The notes under the pieces: model-generated
Told to the model about the DNA's origin: nothing
Seen by the model: the letters and a program-made list of their open reading frames with translations, nothing else
The model's database searches: none
Program-made: the position numbers and the translations under genes
Assembly (NCBI GenBank): GCA_942490535.1
Contig: CALNXQ010000004.1
Location: 558,001 to 622,000 of the forward strand
Length of the DNA: 64,000 bases
From: JAEINY01 sp942490535
GTDB taxonomy: Bacteria > Bacteroidota > Bacteroidia > Bacteroidales > Marinilabiliaceae
Reading direction: 5' to 3'
Shown here: one piece after another, positions 27,601 to 35,659 of the stretch
Numbering within the stretch: the stretch's first letter is position 1
Layout: each line of letters opens with the position of its first letter

Positions 27601-27906
27601 AACCGTCCAAATGTGAAGGAGTGGTTCGATGCCTCCAATCAAGTAATAAATGAGGGTAACATATTACTGCGAACAGGTTCTTATCGACCCGACCGGGTGA
27701 TCATTAATCCTTCTAAAACCATTGTGGTGGATTATAAATTTGGGGAGTTACGCAACGAAAAGCACCATGAGCAGGTCAGACTCTACATGGGGCTACTCAG
27801 CCAAATGGGCTATAAAAACATTGAAGGCTATCTGTGGTATTTAGGTGAAAAGGAAGCCATTGAATCCGTTCGTTCGCTGCCCACACAAGGACGATTATTT
27901 GATTAA
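24616..27906 (+). CDS. UvrD/RecB-like helicase with C-terminal nuclease (AddA-like)
   Basis: The product has about 1,096 residues. Superfamily 1A helicase motifs are in order: YRASAGSGKTYTLSG (Walker A, residues 7-21), TFTNKATGEMKNRI (Ia), MIDEFQDTSKLQW (II), VGDVKQSIYRWRNSD (III), TNWRS (IV), TIHKSKGLEF (V) and LYVAFTRARESLVV (VI). The C-terminus carries a PD-(D/E)XK nuclease signature (PDRVIINPSKTIVVDYKFGE, then HHEQVRLY). This is the RecB/AddA-type double-strand-break resection enzyme of Bacteroidota. An AddB-like partner is not next to it. The start is set by the promoter at 24593. Confidence 0.9.
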   Translation: MSQLKIYRASAGSGKTYTLSGEFIKLLFQDPQSYKAILAVTFTNKATGEMKNRILENLHALAIAPKPDFLEELMQWTGKKETEIRKLAKALLINILNDFSKFSINTIDSFFQKVIRAFAFEAGLPAGFKVELDTDRVLNRAVDDLMREIELRGNEELKEWLIKHTLSKIEEGRDWNIVNELTSLGREVFKEEFQSLRPEVLEKLKDKKLLEKYRLKLFKMVNEFEETLQREAQRGLELMQKHHVSWEILKGKSRSPLKKLEKLKNIQKSADIHEVMALAALIDNPDECLRKDYTESEKAMVLTCYSDGLNAVLVNLTTLYTNEKTNYYTAKSILGNLNALGITTDIALKVREIALKENLFLLADANRLLYRIIDENEAPFIYEKIGSRYNHYMIDEFQDTSKLQWDNFRPLILNSISENNTALLVGDVKQSIYRWRNSDWKLLSEQVHRDFTLYGTDDRTLDTNWRSFENVITFNNVVFKGAAAALQTEFIGSSEANNPAQAIPEGLRSRIVNAYSDTVQNVAGKSLGTGGYVHVGLLEGDNKAEFMANATAEAVLQIEKLLASGYAYQDICVLVRRKSEGQQITEALLSGIYSSNGQKHPVISNETLLLGNSPAVNLVLQQIKFIQDPENEVHKTYVKLYAQFYGDASLFNASVCNTSPLLETDTTDAFQKLKEQLLELKGQPLFEMTEALVRALPDDLYCHQFVFMQGLLDAVRDYSANQSVNMHDFIEWWDDKGQTTSISVPEGQNAINVMTIHKSKGLEFKAVIIPYCNWPLDEKGHTSMIWCHPQTAPFNELDLIPVNYSQQLLHTAFVEDYLNERLHQFVDNLNLLYVAFTRARESLVVLGETPAKSGHLKNVSHLLFQLLSQIYKYLPESEKHRTDELADGWNNDELSYTFGEVVPSTSENDNSGPSHDITFFRTTDPGERVKIHPESEAMRSPEALKHIKHGKLMHHLFELIKYADDVDSAINQLVLNGQLKTKEKDEVAAFVNQIINRPNVKEWFDASNQVINEGNILLRTGSYRPDRVIINPSKTIVVDYKFGELRNEKHHEQVRLYMGLLSQMGYKNIEGYLWYLGEKEAIESVRSLPTQGRLFD

Positions 27907-27976
27907 GAGATTGATTGAATAATGTAATTTATGCACTTTTTAATTATATTGCCATACACAACTAAACCCAAATAAA

Positions 27977-29143
27977 ATGAGTCAATCAAACCTTAATCGA
28001 CGTTCATTCTTTAAAATGGCATCAGTAGCAGGTGCAGGCATTGTAGCCAGTCATCAATCATTGATTGCCGCGCCTTTTCAACCTCAAACCGATGATAAAC
28101 CGGCAACTAATATTGCGGAGGCCCTAAAGTATCCCAGAACAGCGCAATCGCTTCCAGGAAAATATCCGGGTCAGGTGGTACAAGTAAATCATTCTAATTG
28201 TGTTATTGACAACCAACCCAATGAAGAAGCGGCCTATCAAATGCTCGAGAAAGCTATGTTGGAATTAACCGGAACCGATACTATCAATGAGGCCTGGTTA
28301 CAATTCGTTGGCCCCAATGACCGCATTGGATTAAAGGTTAACCCGGTAGCGGGAAAACTGTTAACGACAAGTCATGCCGTTGTTAAATCCATAGTAAAGC
28401 AATTGGAAACAGCTGGTATTCCTCGTACAAACTTGGTTATTTGGGATCGTCGCTTAATGCAATTGCACGATACCGGCTTTGACCAGGAGAATTACCCTGG
28501 CATTGCCATTGAAGGTACCGAACAGCAAGATAAAGACGGTGGATTTCATGATGCCGAAGGGATTCTCTACGGAGAAAAGATGATTGATAAAGAATGGTTT
28601 TATTTTGCAGATGTGGAAGGTGAATATGACGAGGCGACCATGCCATATATGGTGAATGGCGGTAAAAATTCCTACTTTACGAAAATCTGTACCCAACAAG
28701 TCGATAAAATCATTAATGTACCAATTCTTAAGAATGCCGGTGCTACTGCAACTCTGTGTTTGAAAAACTTAGCATATGGTTCCATTAGTAACACAGGACG
28801 CCTTCACCAGAAACTCTGGAGTGAGACGTGTGCGCAAGTATGTGCCTTCCCTCCCATTCGGGATAAAGTAGTACTTAATGTAGTCGATGGATTGATTGGC
28901 TGTTATAACGGTGGCCCCGGTGCGAACCCGCAATTCATTTGCAATTACAATACATTAATGGTTGGCAGCGACCCTGTTGCCATTGATCGAATCGGACATG
29001 ACATCGTTGTCAATAAACGTATTGAAGAAGGTGTTCAGGAAGAAGACAATCCACGTTACCGTAAATATATTGTCATGGCTCAAGACCTGCAATTGGGAGT
29101 TGGAGATATTGAAAAGATTAATTTAAAAACCATTACTATCTAG
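27977..29143 (+). CDS. DUF362 family protein, Tat-exported
   Basis: The 388-residue protein begins with a twin-arginine signal (LNRRSFFKMASVAGAGIVA). The DUF362 domain is seen in DRIGLKVNPVAGKLLTTSHAVVKSIVKQL, KIINVPILKNAGATATLCLKNLAYGSI and SDPVAIDRIG. DUF362 is found in iron-sulfur and uncharacterised proteins; here I see no CxxCxxC cluster. The next gene starts five bases after the stop, so the two form an operon and the products probably meet in the periplasm. Confidence 0.88.
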   Translation: MSQSNLNRRSFFKMASVAGAGIVASHQSLIAAPFQPQTDDKPATNIAEALKYPRTAQSLPGKYPGQVVQVNHSNCVIDNQPNEEAAYQMLEKAMLELTGTDTINEAWLQFVGPNDRIGLKVNPVAGKLLTTSHAVVKSIVKQLETAGIPRTNLVIWDRRLMQLHDTGFDQENYPGIAIEGTEQQDKDGGFHDAEGILYGEKMIDKEWFYFADVEGEYDEATMPYMVNGGKNSYFTKICTQQVDKIINVPILKNAGATATLCLKNLAYGSISNTGRLHQKLWSETCAQVCAFPPIRDKVVLNVVDGLIGCYNGGPGANPQFICNYNTLMVGSDPVAIDRIGHDIVVNKRIEEGVQEEDNPRYRKYIVMAQDLQLGVGDIEKINLKTITI

Positions 29144-29148
29144 TATTC

Positions 29149-29931
29149 ATGAGAGCATTTTTTGTAGTTCTTTTCATTATTAATGCTGGTTTTCTTTGCG
29201 TTTCACAGCACATCAAATTGATTTCATCAGACACCTATGATGCTGGTGCTTTATATGGTTACATGAATGGTGGTTCAGAGTTATACCATGAGTATGGATT
29301 TCGGGAACTAACCGTTAAAGAAGTGGAAGTTGATGAGAATACGCTAACATTGGAATACTTTAGTATGGAAGATGGCTTATGCGCGTATGGTATTTATGGC
29401 GTTAACGTTCATAAATGCCAATCAACCACTAATAATTCAGGCATATATACATGTCACAACCCATATCAGTTGCAAGCGGTCGTTGGACATTACTATTTAT
29501 CCTTTATCAATGGTAATGGCAGTCAAAGTGCGCAAGATGCCTCCCAAAAACTGTTGGACGAATTTATTTCCCGCCAAGATTCTATTCAGACCGTTACTCT
29601 TCCATCCTATGTTACTCGGCATAATCCTTCCGAAGCATTGTATTTATGCGGTCATCTGGGTATTGAAAACAGAGCCTCAAAATGGCTTCCCTATTTCGAT
29701 TTTTTTCGAATGGATGAGTGCTGGTTATTGAAATGGTCAAACACGAAAGCAACAATGCTGGTTGTAGAATTGAAAAAGATGAATCCATCAATTAAATTCT
29801 TAGATTTTACGATTCGTGAAGATGCCAAATACGAAATTAGAGGAAAAATAGTTGGTGAACACTTCCTGATCATTCGCATGCTAAAGGATGATATATATGC
29901 GCAGGAAGTATTTTCTCAAATGGCAACATAA
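29149..29931 (+). CDS. DUF6599-like exported protein
   Basis: The 260-residue protein has a signal peptide (MRAFFVVLFIINAGFLCVSQ). The segments LYGYMNGGSELYHEYGFRELTVKEVEV and LEYFSMEDGLCAYGIYG resemble DUF6599, a family usually found next to DUF362 genes. It starts five bases after the DUF362 gene and ends at a strong bidirectional terminator. Function is unknown; a partnership with the DUF362 protein is inferred from the operon. Confidence 0.8.
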   Translation: MRAFFVVLFIINAGFLCVSQHIKLISSDTYDAGALYGYMNGGSELYHEYGFRELTVKEVEVDENTLTLEYFSMEDGLCAYGIYGVNVHKCQSTTNNSGIYTCHNPYQLQAVVGHYYLSFINGNGSQSAQDASQKLLDEFISRQDSIQTVTLPSYVTRHNPSEALYLCGHLGIENRASKWLPYFDFFRMDECWLLKWSNTKATMLVVELKKMNPSIKFLDFTIREDAKYEIRGKIVGEHFLIIRMLKDDIYAQEVFSQMAT

Positions 29932-29960
29932 AAAAAGCCGTCGAGAGACGGCTTTTTTTT
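29931..29960. terminator. Bidirectional terminator
   Basis: AAAAAAGCCGTC and GACGGCTTTTTT form a GC-rich stem with A- and T-runs on either side. It lies between the convergent DUF6599 and LytTR genes. Confidence 0.92.
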
Positions 29961-30672
29961 ATTTAGTGATCAAATTAATATCATCCATTAATTTGTCTTT
30001 ATAGGATTTTCCAATCGGTATAATTTTTGATCCGCCCTCATAACGAATCACTACCGAATTATCCTCGATGACCTTTATTTTACTCAAATTAACTATAAAT
30101 GAGCGATGAACCCGAATAAAATGTTCTGCCGGCATTCGCTCAGAAATGGCTTTCATGGTAAAATGTATGGTGTACTTGTCTTTAAACGTATTGAGTACTA
30201 CATAATTCTCCAGAGCTTCAATCCAAAGAATATCATCATATTTTACCCGAACCAGTGAACTATTATTCTTTATAAAAATTTCAGTGCTTTCTCTTACGAC
30301 TGTATCTTTTGTATCAAAACGCTCCCGTGCCCGATTCACCGCCTTAATAAAACGCCCGTATTGAACCGGCTTGAGCAAATAGTCGGTTACGTCATATTCA
30401 TAGGTTTCAAATGCGTATTTTTCTTGCGAAGAATATACAATGATCTGCGGCAACTCATCCAATGATTTCAGAAAATCGATACCGCTCATTTCCGGCATTT
30501 CAATATCAAGAAAAATTAGATGAACAGGATTAGTGTCTGGTTTTGACAAAAAATTAATTGCACTTACAGCATTGTCAAAGCTTCCTCCTAAATTAAGATC
30601 GTCCGTTTTTTGCACGAACTCTTCAATAATTTTGGTCGAAAGCTTGTCATCATCGATTATTATGCAATTCAT
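29959..30672 (-). CDS. LytTR-family response regulator
   Basis: The 237-residue protein has a receiver domain (acidic pocket DDD at residues 7-9, phospho-acceptor Asp56 in FLDIEMPEMSG, switch residues YSSQEKYA). A LytTR DNA-binding domain follows (DDILWIEALENYVVLNTFKDKYTIHFTMKAISERM, then HFIRVHRSFIVNLSKI). Bacteroidota usually pair these with a LytS/7TMR-type histidine kinase, but none is adjacent, so this is an orphan regulator in this window. Confidence 0.93.
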   Translation of the reverse strand: MNCIIIDDDKLSTKIIEEFVQKTDDLNLGGSFDNAVSAINFLSKPDTNPVHLIFLDIEMPEMSGIDFLKSLDELPQIIVYSSQEKYAFETYEYDVTDYLLKPVQYGRFIKAVNRARERFDTKDTVVRESTEIFIKNNSSLVRVKYDDILWIEALENYVVLNTFKDKYTIHFTMKAISERMPAEHFIRVHRSFIVNLSKIKVIEDNSVVIRYEGGSKIIPIGKSYKDKLMDDINLITK

Positions 30673-30752
30673 ATGAATGTATTTTTTCCAAATTTAAAAA
30701 AATATCATCATTAATGGTTCAATCCTTGAAAAAAAAGCAACTATATCTGTGT

Positions 30753-31418
30753 TTATATGTCACTATGAAATTTTTCAATCAACAAATCACATTTTTTAAT
30801 GGATCGTTTTAACCAGTGAAGATATACTTGTTCCCGATCATTTTCAGATAACTGCCAATTAATCGAGCTTTGATGTAACTTGTGCTTTAAATGATGTATC
30901 GCAATCGCCGCTGAAACAGATATATTGAAACTCTCCGTAAAACCAAACATGGGAATTTTCATAAACTCATCTGCTTCATCACAAGCTACATCTGAAATAC
31001 CTGTTAATTCAGTTCCAAATACAAGGGCTAACTTTCCGGCATTTAAATTCAGACTTTCTAAATCAACATCATTTTTATGAGGCGTGGTAGCCACTATGCG
31101 ATAGCCTTGTTGTTTTAATTTCCGCAATGCTTCGCGCGTATTATTTTGCTGTTGATTGTAGCGGTGCAGAGAAAGCCACTTGGTTGATCCCATCACTACC
31201 TCTGGATTTATATTGAATTCATTTCTATTCTCAATTATATGAACATCCTGAATTCCAAAACAATCACAAGTACGTAAAACAGCACTTGCATTTTGTGGTT
31301 GAAAGATATCCTCTAAAACAACTGTGAGATATTTTGTACGATGAGCCAGTATTCTCGTCATTTGTTCGCGCCGCTCATCAGTCATAAAGCGCTCTAAAAA
31401 ACAGTTTAATTCTTTCAT
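30753..31418 (-). CDS. TrmH-family (SpoU) RNA 2'-O-methyltransferase
   Basis: The 221-residue protein of the SPOUT class has the three SpoU motifs: NASAVLRTCDCFGI (motif 1), LALVFGTELTGIS (motif 2) and KIPMFGFTESFNISVSAAIAIHHL (motif 3). The N-terminal part and size fit TrmH, which methylates the 2'-O of G18 in tRNA. Exact substrate assignment within the family is not certain. Confidence 0.88.
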   Translation of the reverse strand: MKELNCFLERFMTDERREQMTRILAHRTKYLTVVLEDIFQPQNASAVLRTCDCFGIQDVHIIENRNEFNINPEVVMGSTKWLSLHRYNQQQNNTREALRKLKQQGYRIVATTPHKNDVDLESLNLNAGKLALVFGTELTGISDVACDEADEFMKIPMFGFTESFNISVSAAIAIHHLKHKLHQSSINWQLSENDREQVYLHWLKRSIKKCDLLIEKFHSDI

Positions 31419-31484
31419 TACACTATCCTACAACTGAATCAGATTTTATAATTAGGAATAAAGTAAGTACCTGCCTAAACATAA

Positions 31485-31520
31485 AAAAAGAGAGCACGCG
31501 AAGTACTCTCTGAATATTTT
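31485..31520 (-). terminator. Terminator of the HU gene
   Basis: On the minus strand AGAGAGTAC and GTGCTCTCT form a stem followed by seven T residues, about 20-50 bp past the HU stop. Confidence 0.85.
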
Positions 31521-31537
31521 TTTGGTTGCTTTGTTAA

Positions 31538-31810
31538 TTAGTTAACAGCGTCGCTTAATTCGCTACCAGCTTTAAATTTAACAACTTTTTTAGCTGCGAT
31601 TTGAATTTCTTTACCAGTTTGAGGGTTTCTTCCGGTACGAGCGCTTCTTTCAGATACACCAAAAGAACCAAATCCAACTAATGCAACACGATCCCCAGCT
31701 TTTAATGAATCACCAGTTACTTTAATGAAAGCATCTAATGCTTTTTTTGCATCAGCTTTAGTTAAACCTGCTTCACCAGCAATTGCATCAATTAATTGAG
31801 CCTTGTTCAT
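31538..31810 (-). CDS. HU-family DNA-binding protein
   Basis: The 90-residue histone-like protein starts MNKAQLIDAIAGEAGLTKADAKKALDAF. The body VGFGSFGVSERSARTGRNPQTGKEI is the classic HU/IHF beta-arm signature. It is a nucleoid protein that bends DNA without strong sequence specificity. It is monocistronic, with its own promoter (TATATTTG at 31861-31868) and terminator. Confidence 0.96.
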   Translation of the reverse strand: MNKAQLIDAIAGEAGLTKADAKKALDAFIKVTGDSLKAGDRVALVGFGSFGVSERSARTGRNPQTGKEIQIAAKKVVKFKAGSELSDAVN

Positions 31811-31860
31811 AATAATCCTTAATTTTAGGGTTAAATACTAAATTCTTAAACTTTCCATGA

Positions 31861-31868
31861 CAAATATA
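31861..31868 (-). promoter_or_regulatory. -7 element of the HU gene
   Basis: The minus strand reads TATATTTG, matching TAnnTTTG, about 50 bp upstream of the HU start. Confidence 0.55.
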
Positions 31869-32014
31869 GAGTATTTCCGGTGCTTACCAAATTTGGATGT
31901 TAAAAAATAATAAAAAATAGAGCGATTATTTTCGAAGAACCGTTGGTGTTTGTTTTTTTTCCATTTCCCTTTATTTTATTGAAAAAATATGTCTATAATG
32001 ATAAAAGATATATA

Positions 32015-32022
32015 TATATTTG
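32015..32022 (+). promoter_or_regulatory. -7 element of tRNA-Ser
   Basis: TATATTTG matches TAnnTTTG 39 bp before the tRNA 5' end. A 7-bp inverted repeat CTAACAA / TTGTTAG lies between the two. Confidence 0.5.
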
Positions 32023-32061
32023 CAGCCGCTAACAAAAATTGTTAGTCATATAAATAATACT

Positions 32062-32146
32062 GGAGAGATGGCAGAGTGGTCGAATGCGGCGGTCTTGAAA
32101 ACCGTTGTACTGCAAGGTACCGGGGGTTCGAATCCCTCTCTCTCCG
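32062..32146 (+). tRNA. tRNA-Ser (anticodon UGA)
   Basis: The 85-base cloverleaf has acceptor GGAGAGA / TCTCTCC with discriminator G. The anticodon loop CTTGAAA gives anticodon TGA, which reads UCA/UCG. It has the long variable arm expected of type II tRNASer and a TTCGAAT T-loop. CCA is not encoded. The 3' end borders a recombinase remnant, so this gene is a plausible integration site for the island to its right. Confidence 0.96.
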
Positions 32147-32173
32147 CTTCTTATAAGAGCAAATCAAAGCAAG

Positions 32174-32205
32174 TCCCTGTAAGTAAACACTTACGGGGAT
32201 TTTTT
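32174..32205 (+). terminator. Terminator after tRNA-Ser
   Basis: CCCTGTAAGT and ACTTACGGGG pair around AAAC and are followed by six T residues. Confidence 0.85.
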
Positions 32206-32261
32206 GTATGCAGAAGAATGCATCAAAAAGCAGAAAAAAGCACATTTTGAGGTGGATGTTC

Positions 32262-32293
32262 GGTGGACTAAGATTTCTAAATTTTAGTCCACC
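32262..32293. promoter_or_regulatory. Inverted repeat between tRNA-Ser and the recombinase remnant
   Basis: GGTGGACTAA and TTAGTCCACC form a perfect 10-bp inverted repeat with a 12-base spacer. Its place next to a tRNA and a tyrosine recombinase start suggests a binding site for the recombinase, an excisionase or a regulator. This is inference. Confidence 0.45.
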
Positions 32294-32388
32294 TCAAAAG
32301 GTGACAAATTACCCTCAAATGCCCTGTATTTCTTAGTTTCAGAAAGGTTTAAATTGAACTCATAGCAATAATTTTAACATCAAAATTT

Positions 32389-32496
32389 ATGACTATGAGT
32401 GGACAAGAAAACACAACGATTTTGTTCTTTATTAAAAGGACTAAACTGCTTAAGAACGGAGAAGCCCCCATCTTCATCCGAATCACAATTAACAAG
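32389..32496 (+). pseudogene. N-terminal stub of a tyrosine recombinase
   Basis: About 36 codons remain: MSGQENTTILFFIKRTKLLKNGEAPIFIRITIN is the arm-type DNA-binding start typical of integrases of Bacteroidota conjugative and mobilisable elements. The gene is cut by the left end of an IS21-family element at 32497, and the catalytic domain is not found elsewhere in the window. It lies 240 bp from the 3' end of tRNA-Ser in the orientation usual for an integrase at its own attachment site. Confidence 0.7.
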
Positions 32497-32658
32497 TGCA
32501 AAATCTGGATCAAAACGGACACCCATTCCGTTTTAACGCGGACAGGTATTCCGGAGCAACACGGACACCCATTCCGGTGGCAAGCGGACAGTCATTCCGT
32601 TTTAATGTGGACACTTTTCTCATCATTTTTAAGCCATTAATTTTTAAATCAAGAATCA

Positions 32659-34209
32659 ATGGCCAACAAACGGATAACAATGAGAAAAGTACGAGAATTA
32701 TTACGCTTACATTTTGAACAAAACATCAGTGCCCGTCAAGCTGCAAAGATTATTGACATTGGAAAAACAGCAGCCAGTCAATACTTGTCAGGCTTTAAAT
32801 CCTGTGGCCTGGATTATTCTTGCGTCAAAGGTATGACCGACAGTGAATTGTTAAAAGTCATAAATACGCAAAAAGAGACAGAAAACACGCGGTATAAGAA
32901 TCTGTCCGGGCAGTTTTCCTACTTTGAAAAAGAGCTTAAACGAACGGGCGTTACCCTGCAGTTATTATGGTATGAATATCAAGAAACAAGCTCTGATCCC
33001 TACGCTTATAGCCAGTTTTGCCATCATTATCATCAATGGCGCAAGGAAAAAAAGGTCAGCATGCGCATGGACCACAAAGCCGGTGACAAACTCTTTGTTG
33101 ACTTCGCCGGTACAAAGCTATCCGTAACCGACCCTGAAACAGGAGAGTTGGTTGAATACGAAGTATTTGTTGCCGTACTTGGTGCAAGTCAGATGTCCTA
33201 TATCGAGGCGATACCATCACAAAAAAAAGCCGATTGGGTAGCCGTTAACCAAAATGCATTGCGCTTCTTCGGTGGGGTACCGGCGGCTATTGTTCCCGAT
33301 TGTTTAAAGTCTGCTGTTATTAAGGCCAATAAATACGAGCCGGAGATTAACGAAACCTTTAACGACTTTGCAAGTCATTACGGCACTGTTATACTACCTG
33401 CCAGGGCGCTTCATCCCCAGGATAAATCGTTGGCCGAAAACTTTGTGCGCCATGCTTATCGTCAGATTTATGCCCCATTGCGTAATCAGGTATTCTTCTC
33501 TATTGAAGAGCTTAATAACGCCCTTTGGGAGAAGCTGGAAACCTTTAATCAGAAGTGTTTTCAAGGACGTGATTACTCCAGAGAGCACTTGTTTGAAAGC
33601 GTAGAGAAACAGCAACTCAAACCGTTGCCTGTAACCCTTTATGACCTTAAAACCTTCTGCAAACTTAAAGTGCATTACAACCACCATCTGTACCTAAAAG
33701 AGGATAAGCATTACTACAGTGTCCCTTTTCAGTACACCGGAAAAAATGTACTGATCGCCTACACCAATCGCTTAGTTGACATCTACTACAATAACAAGCG
33801 CATCGCTTCACATCACAGAAACAGACATCAATATGGTTATACAACCAAGAATGAACATCGTCCGGTTAACCATCAATATGTATCTGAATGGTCACCGGAC
33901 AGGTTTATCCGATGGGCACGTAAAATAGCACCTGAAGCAGAGCAAATCGTTACACATATATTGGATAACCGAAAGCATCCTGAACAGGCTTATAAAAGCT
34001 GCATGGGATTATTAAGTCTGGCTAAAAAACATGAACTGGAAGACTATGTAAAGGCCTGTAAAAAGGCCCTGAATCTTAACTGTGTCCAGTATAAATTCAT
34101 TAAAAACACCCTCGATACCAAAACCTTCAATTTAACCAACGATCAAGAGCTCGACCTATTTGAAATACCCGAACATGAGAATATCAGAGGGAAAGAAAGT
34201 TATAACTAA
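32659..34209 (+). CDS. istA: IS21 transposase IstA (copy C)
   Basis: The 516-residue transposase has an N-terminal helix-turn-helix (FEQNISARQAAKIIDIGKTAASQYL) and a DDE integrase core: DHKAGDKLFVDFAGTK carries the first Asp, PDCLKSAVIKANKYEPEIN the second, and PQDKSLAENFVRHAYRQIY the Glu. ENIRGKESY near the end is a conserved IstA tail. It is followed after six bases by istB. Confidence 0.93.
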   Translation: MANKRITMRKVRELLRLHFEQNISARQAAKIIDIGKTAASQYLSGFKSCGLDYSCVKGMTDSELLKVINTQKETENTRYKNLSGQFSYFEKELKRTGVTLQLLWYEYQETSSDPYAYSQFCHHYHQWRKEKKVSMRMDHKAGDKLFVDFAGTKLSVTDPETGELVEYEVFVAVLGASQMSYIEAIPSQKKADWVAVNQNALRFFGGVPAAIVPDCLKSAVIKANKYEPEINETFNDFASHYGTVILPARALHPQDKSLAENFVRHAYRQIYAPLRNQVFFSIEELNNALWEKLETFNQKCFQGRDYSREHLFESVEKQQLKPLPVTLYDLKTFCKLKVHYNHHLYLKEDKHYYSVPFQYTGKNVLIAYTNRLVDIYYNNKRIASHHRNRHQYGYTTKNEHRPVNHQYVSEWSPDRFIRWARKIAPEAEQIVTHILDNRKHPEQAYKSCMGLLSLAKKHELEDYVKACKKALNLNCVQYKFIKNTLDTKTFNLTNDQELDLFEIPEHENIRGKESYN

Positions 34210-34215
34210 TACAAA

Positions 34216-34959
34216 TTGATCATGAACATTAATGCCACATTAGAAAAGTTGAATGCCATGCGTTTGCATGGTTTTGAGAAGGCTTATCGTGAAATAACCG
34301 ATAATGCCATGCAAGAGAAATTTACTGCTGACGAGCTCATTGCTCACCTGGTTGATGCAGAACATGATGATAAGTATAACAAAAAGCTCAATCGCCTGAT
34401 TAAACAAGCACGATTTAAGCAACAAGCCAGCTTTGAGCAAATCGACTTTCATCAGCCCCGTGGAATGGATAAAAATAACATATTACGATTGCAGACTTGT
34501 GACTGGATTACTAAATCCAGAGACCTGTTAATCACCGGACCAACAGGTGTAGGTAAATCATTTCTGGCTTGTGCCATAGGGATGCAGGCCTGCATAAACG
34601 AGATCAAAACAATCTACTTCACGGCCAATAAACTGATGGATCGCCTGATGTTTGCTAAGGCTGACGGTACTTACTTTAAGCTCATGGAATCCATATCAAA
34701 AGCAAGATTACTTATCATTGACGACTTTGGACTTAAGAAGATTGATAATAAACAATGTACAATGCTACTGGATTTAATTGATGACAGGCATGGCAAAAAC
34801 TCAACTATCATCACTTCTCAATTGCCGGTAAAAGCATGGTTTGACTGCTTCGCAGAACCGACGATTGCAGATGCCATTTTAGACCGTTTGACCAATGGTT
34901 CATATCGCATCCAATTAAGTGGTGAATCGATGAGAAAAATTTTGAAAAATAACTCGTAA
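34216..34959 (+). CDS. istB: IS21 helper ATPase IstB (copy C)
   Basis: The 247-residue AAA+ protein related to DnaC has Walker A LITGPTGVGKSFLACAIG (about residues 94-111), Walker B LLIIDDFG and the IITSQLPVKAWFD sensor region. It assembles on target DNA and activates IstA. Its length is normal, so copy C has an intact protein pair. Confidence 0.93.
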   Translation: MIMNINATLEKLNAMRLHGFEKAYREITDNAMQEKFTADELIAHLVDAEHDDKYNKKLNRLIKQARFKQQASFEQIDFHQPRGMDKNNILRLQTCDWITKSRDLLITGPTGVGKSFLACAIGMQACINEIKTIYFTANKLMDRLMFAKADGTYFKLMESISKARLLIIDDFGLKKIDNKQCTMLLDLIDDRHGKNSTIITSQLPVKAWFDCFAEPTIADAILDRLTNGSYRIQLSGESMRKILKNNS

Positions 34960-35047
34960 TTTTTTTTAGTTTTATACACGAAATAATTTGGAGAAAAGTG
35001 TCCGTTAATTTCCGGAACAGGTGTCCGCTTTCAGCGGAATATGTACA

Positions 35048-35356
35048 AGTGGTCAGTTTATTCCAGTTATCGTCATAAAGTTCTGTAGTATCAGCCAATT
35101 TTTTGTAGTTAATTCGTTGTGTAAATGCTCCTTTCCACTCAAGTTTCCCTACGTCATGTAAATAGATATAATTATAATCATACAATAAGTCACTTACATG
35201 ACTACCAATAATCATTCTATTGCAATCACTATAATTCAGTCTATTAGTTTCACTATTCATCTTATGCTCAAGAATCCAAATCTTGTTTTGCCCAATAACA
35301 GAAAGGTGAGTTATCAGTAAAAATAATCCTAATAATATAAGTCTAATCATTCTCAT
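35048..35356 (-). pseudogene. Exported hypothetical protein, 3' end lost
   Basis: About 103 codons remain, from a signal peptide (MRMIRLILLGLFLLITHLSVIGQ) to the junction with the right end of IS21 copy C. The remainder of the frame is IS sequence. The AT-rich composition, minus orientation and small exported product resemble the cassette genes at 47.8-64 kb, so it may be a leftover cassette gene, but no attC-like palindrome flanks it. Confidence 0.5.
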
Positions 35357-35396
35357 TTTATGCGAATCAAGAGTTAAAACACTAATGAAATAAAAA

Positions 35397-35602
35397 TGAA
35401 CTAGCTACGATTTAATCTGACAGTTAGGAATTAACTAAATTTGATTTGGACAACAAATTACTTGTTAACCCCTAAAACTGTCAGACATGAATACAGAAGC
35501 AAAATTAATCAAAACCAAACTAGGTTTATTGGAATTAGCCAAGCATTTAGGTAATGTCTCAAAGGCATGTAAGATTTTTGGCTACAGCAGGGATAGTTTC
35601 TA
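35397..35602 (+). mobile_element. Fragment of an IS481-like element
   Basis: The left terminal 206 bp of the element present complete at 36382-37703 (which is in the opposite orientation): its TGAACTAGCTACG end, leader, and the first 37 or so codons of the transposase (MNTEAKLIKTKLGLLELAKH). It stops abruptly at the left end of the IS3 element. Confidence 0.85.
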
Positions 35603-35659
35603 TGTTTTTAACCGCTTTAAAACCTGGACCACTTTGTAGCACATGAAAAGTGAAACAAA

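Larger units (their letters stand above)
32497..35047 (+). mobile_element. IS21-family element (copy C)
   Basis: The element is about 2.55 kb with istA and istB. Both ends start TG/end CA and contain several copies of a CGGACACCCATTCCG-like repeat, the multiple terminal repeats typical of IS21. No target duplication is visible: the left flank is the recombinase stub and the right flank an unrelated truncated gene, so material was probably lost by rearrangement. It differs in sequence from copies A and B. Confidence 0.85.
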
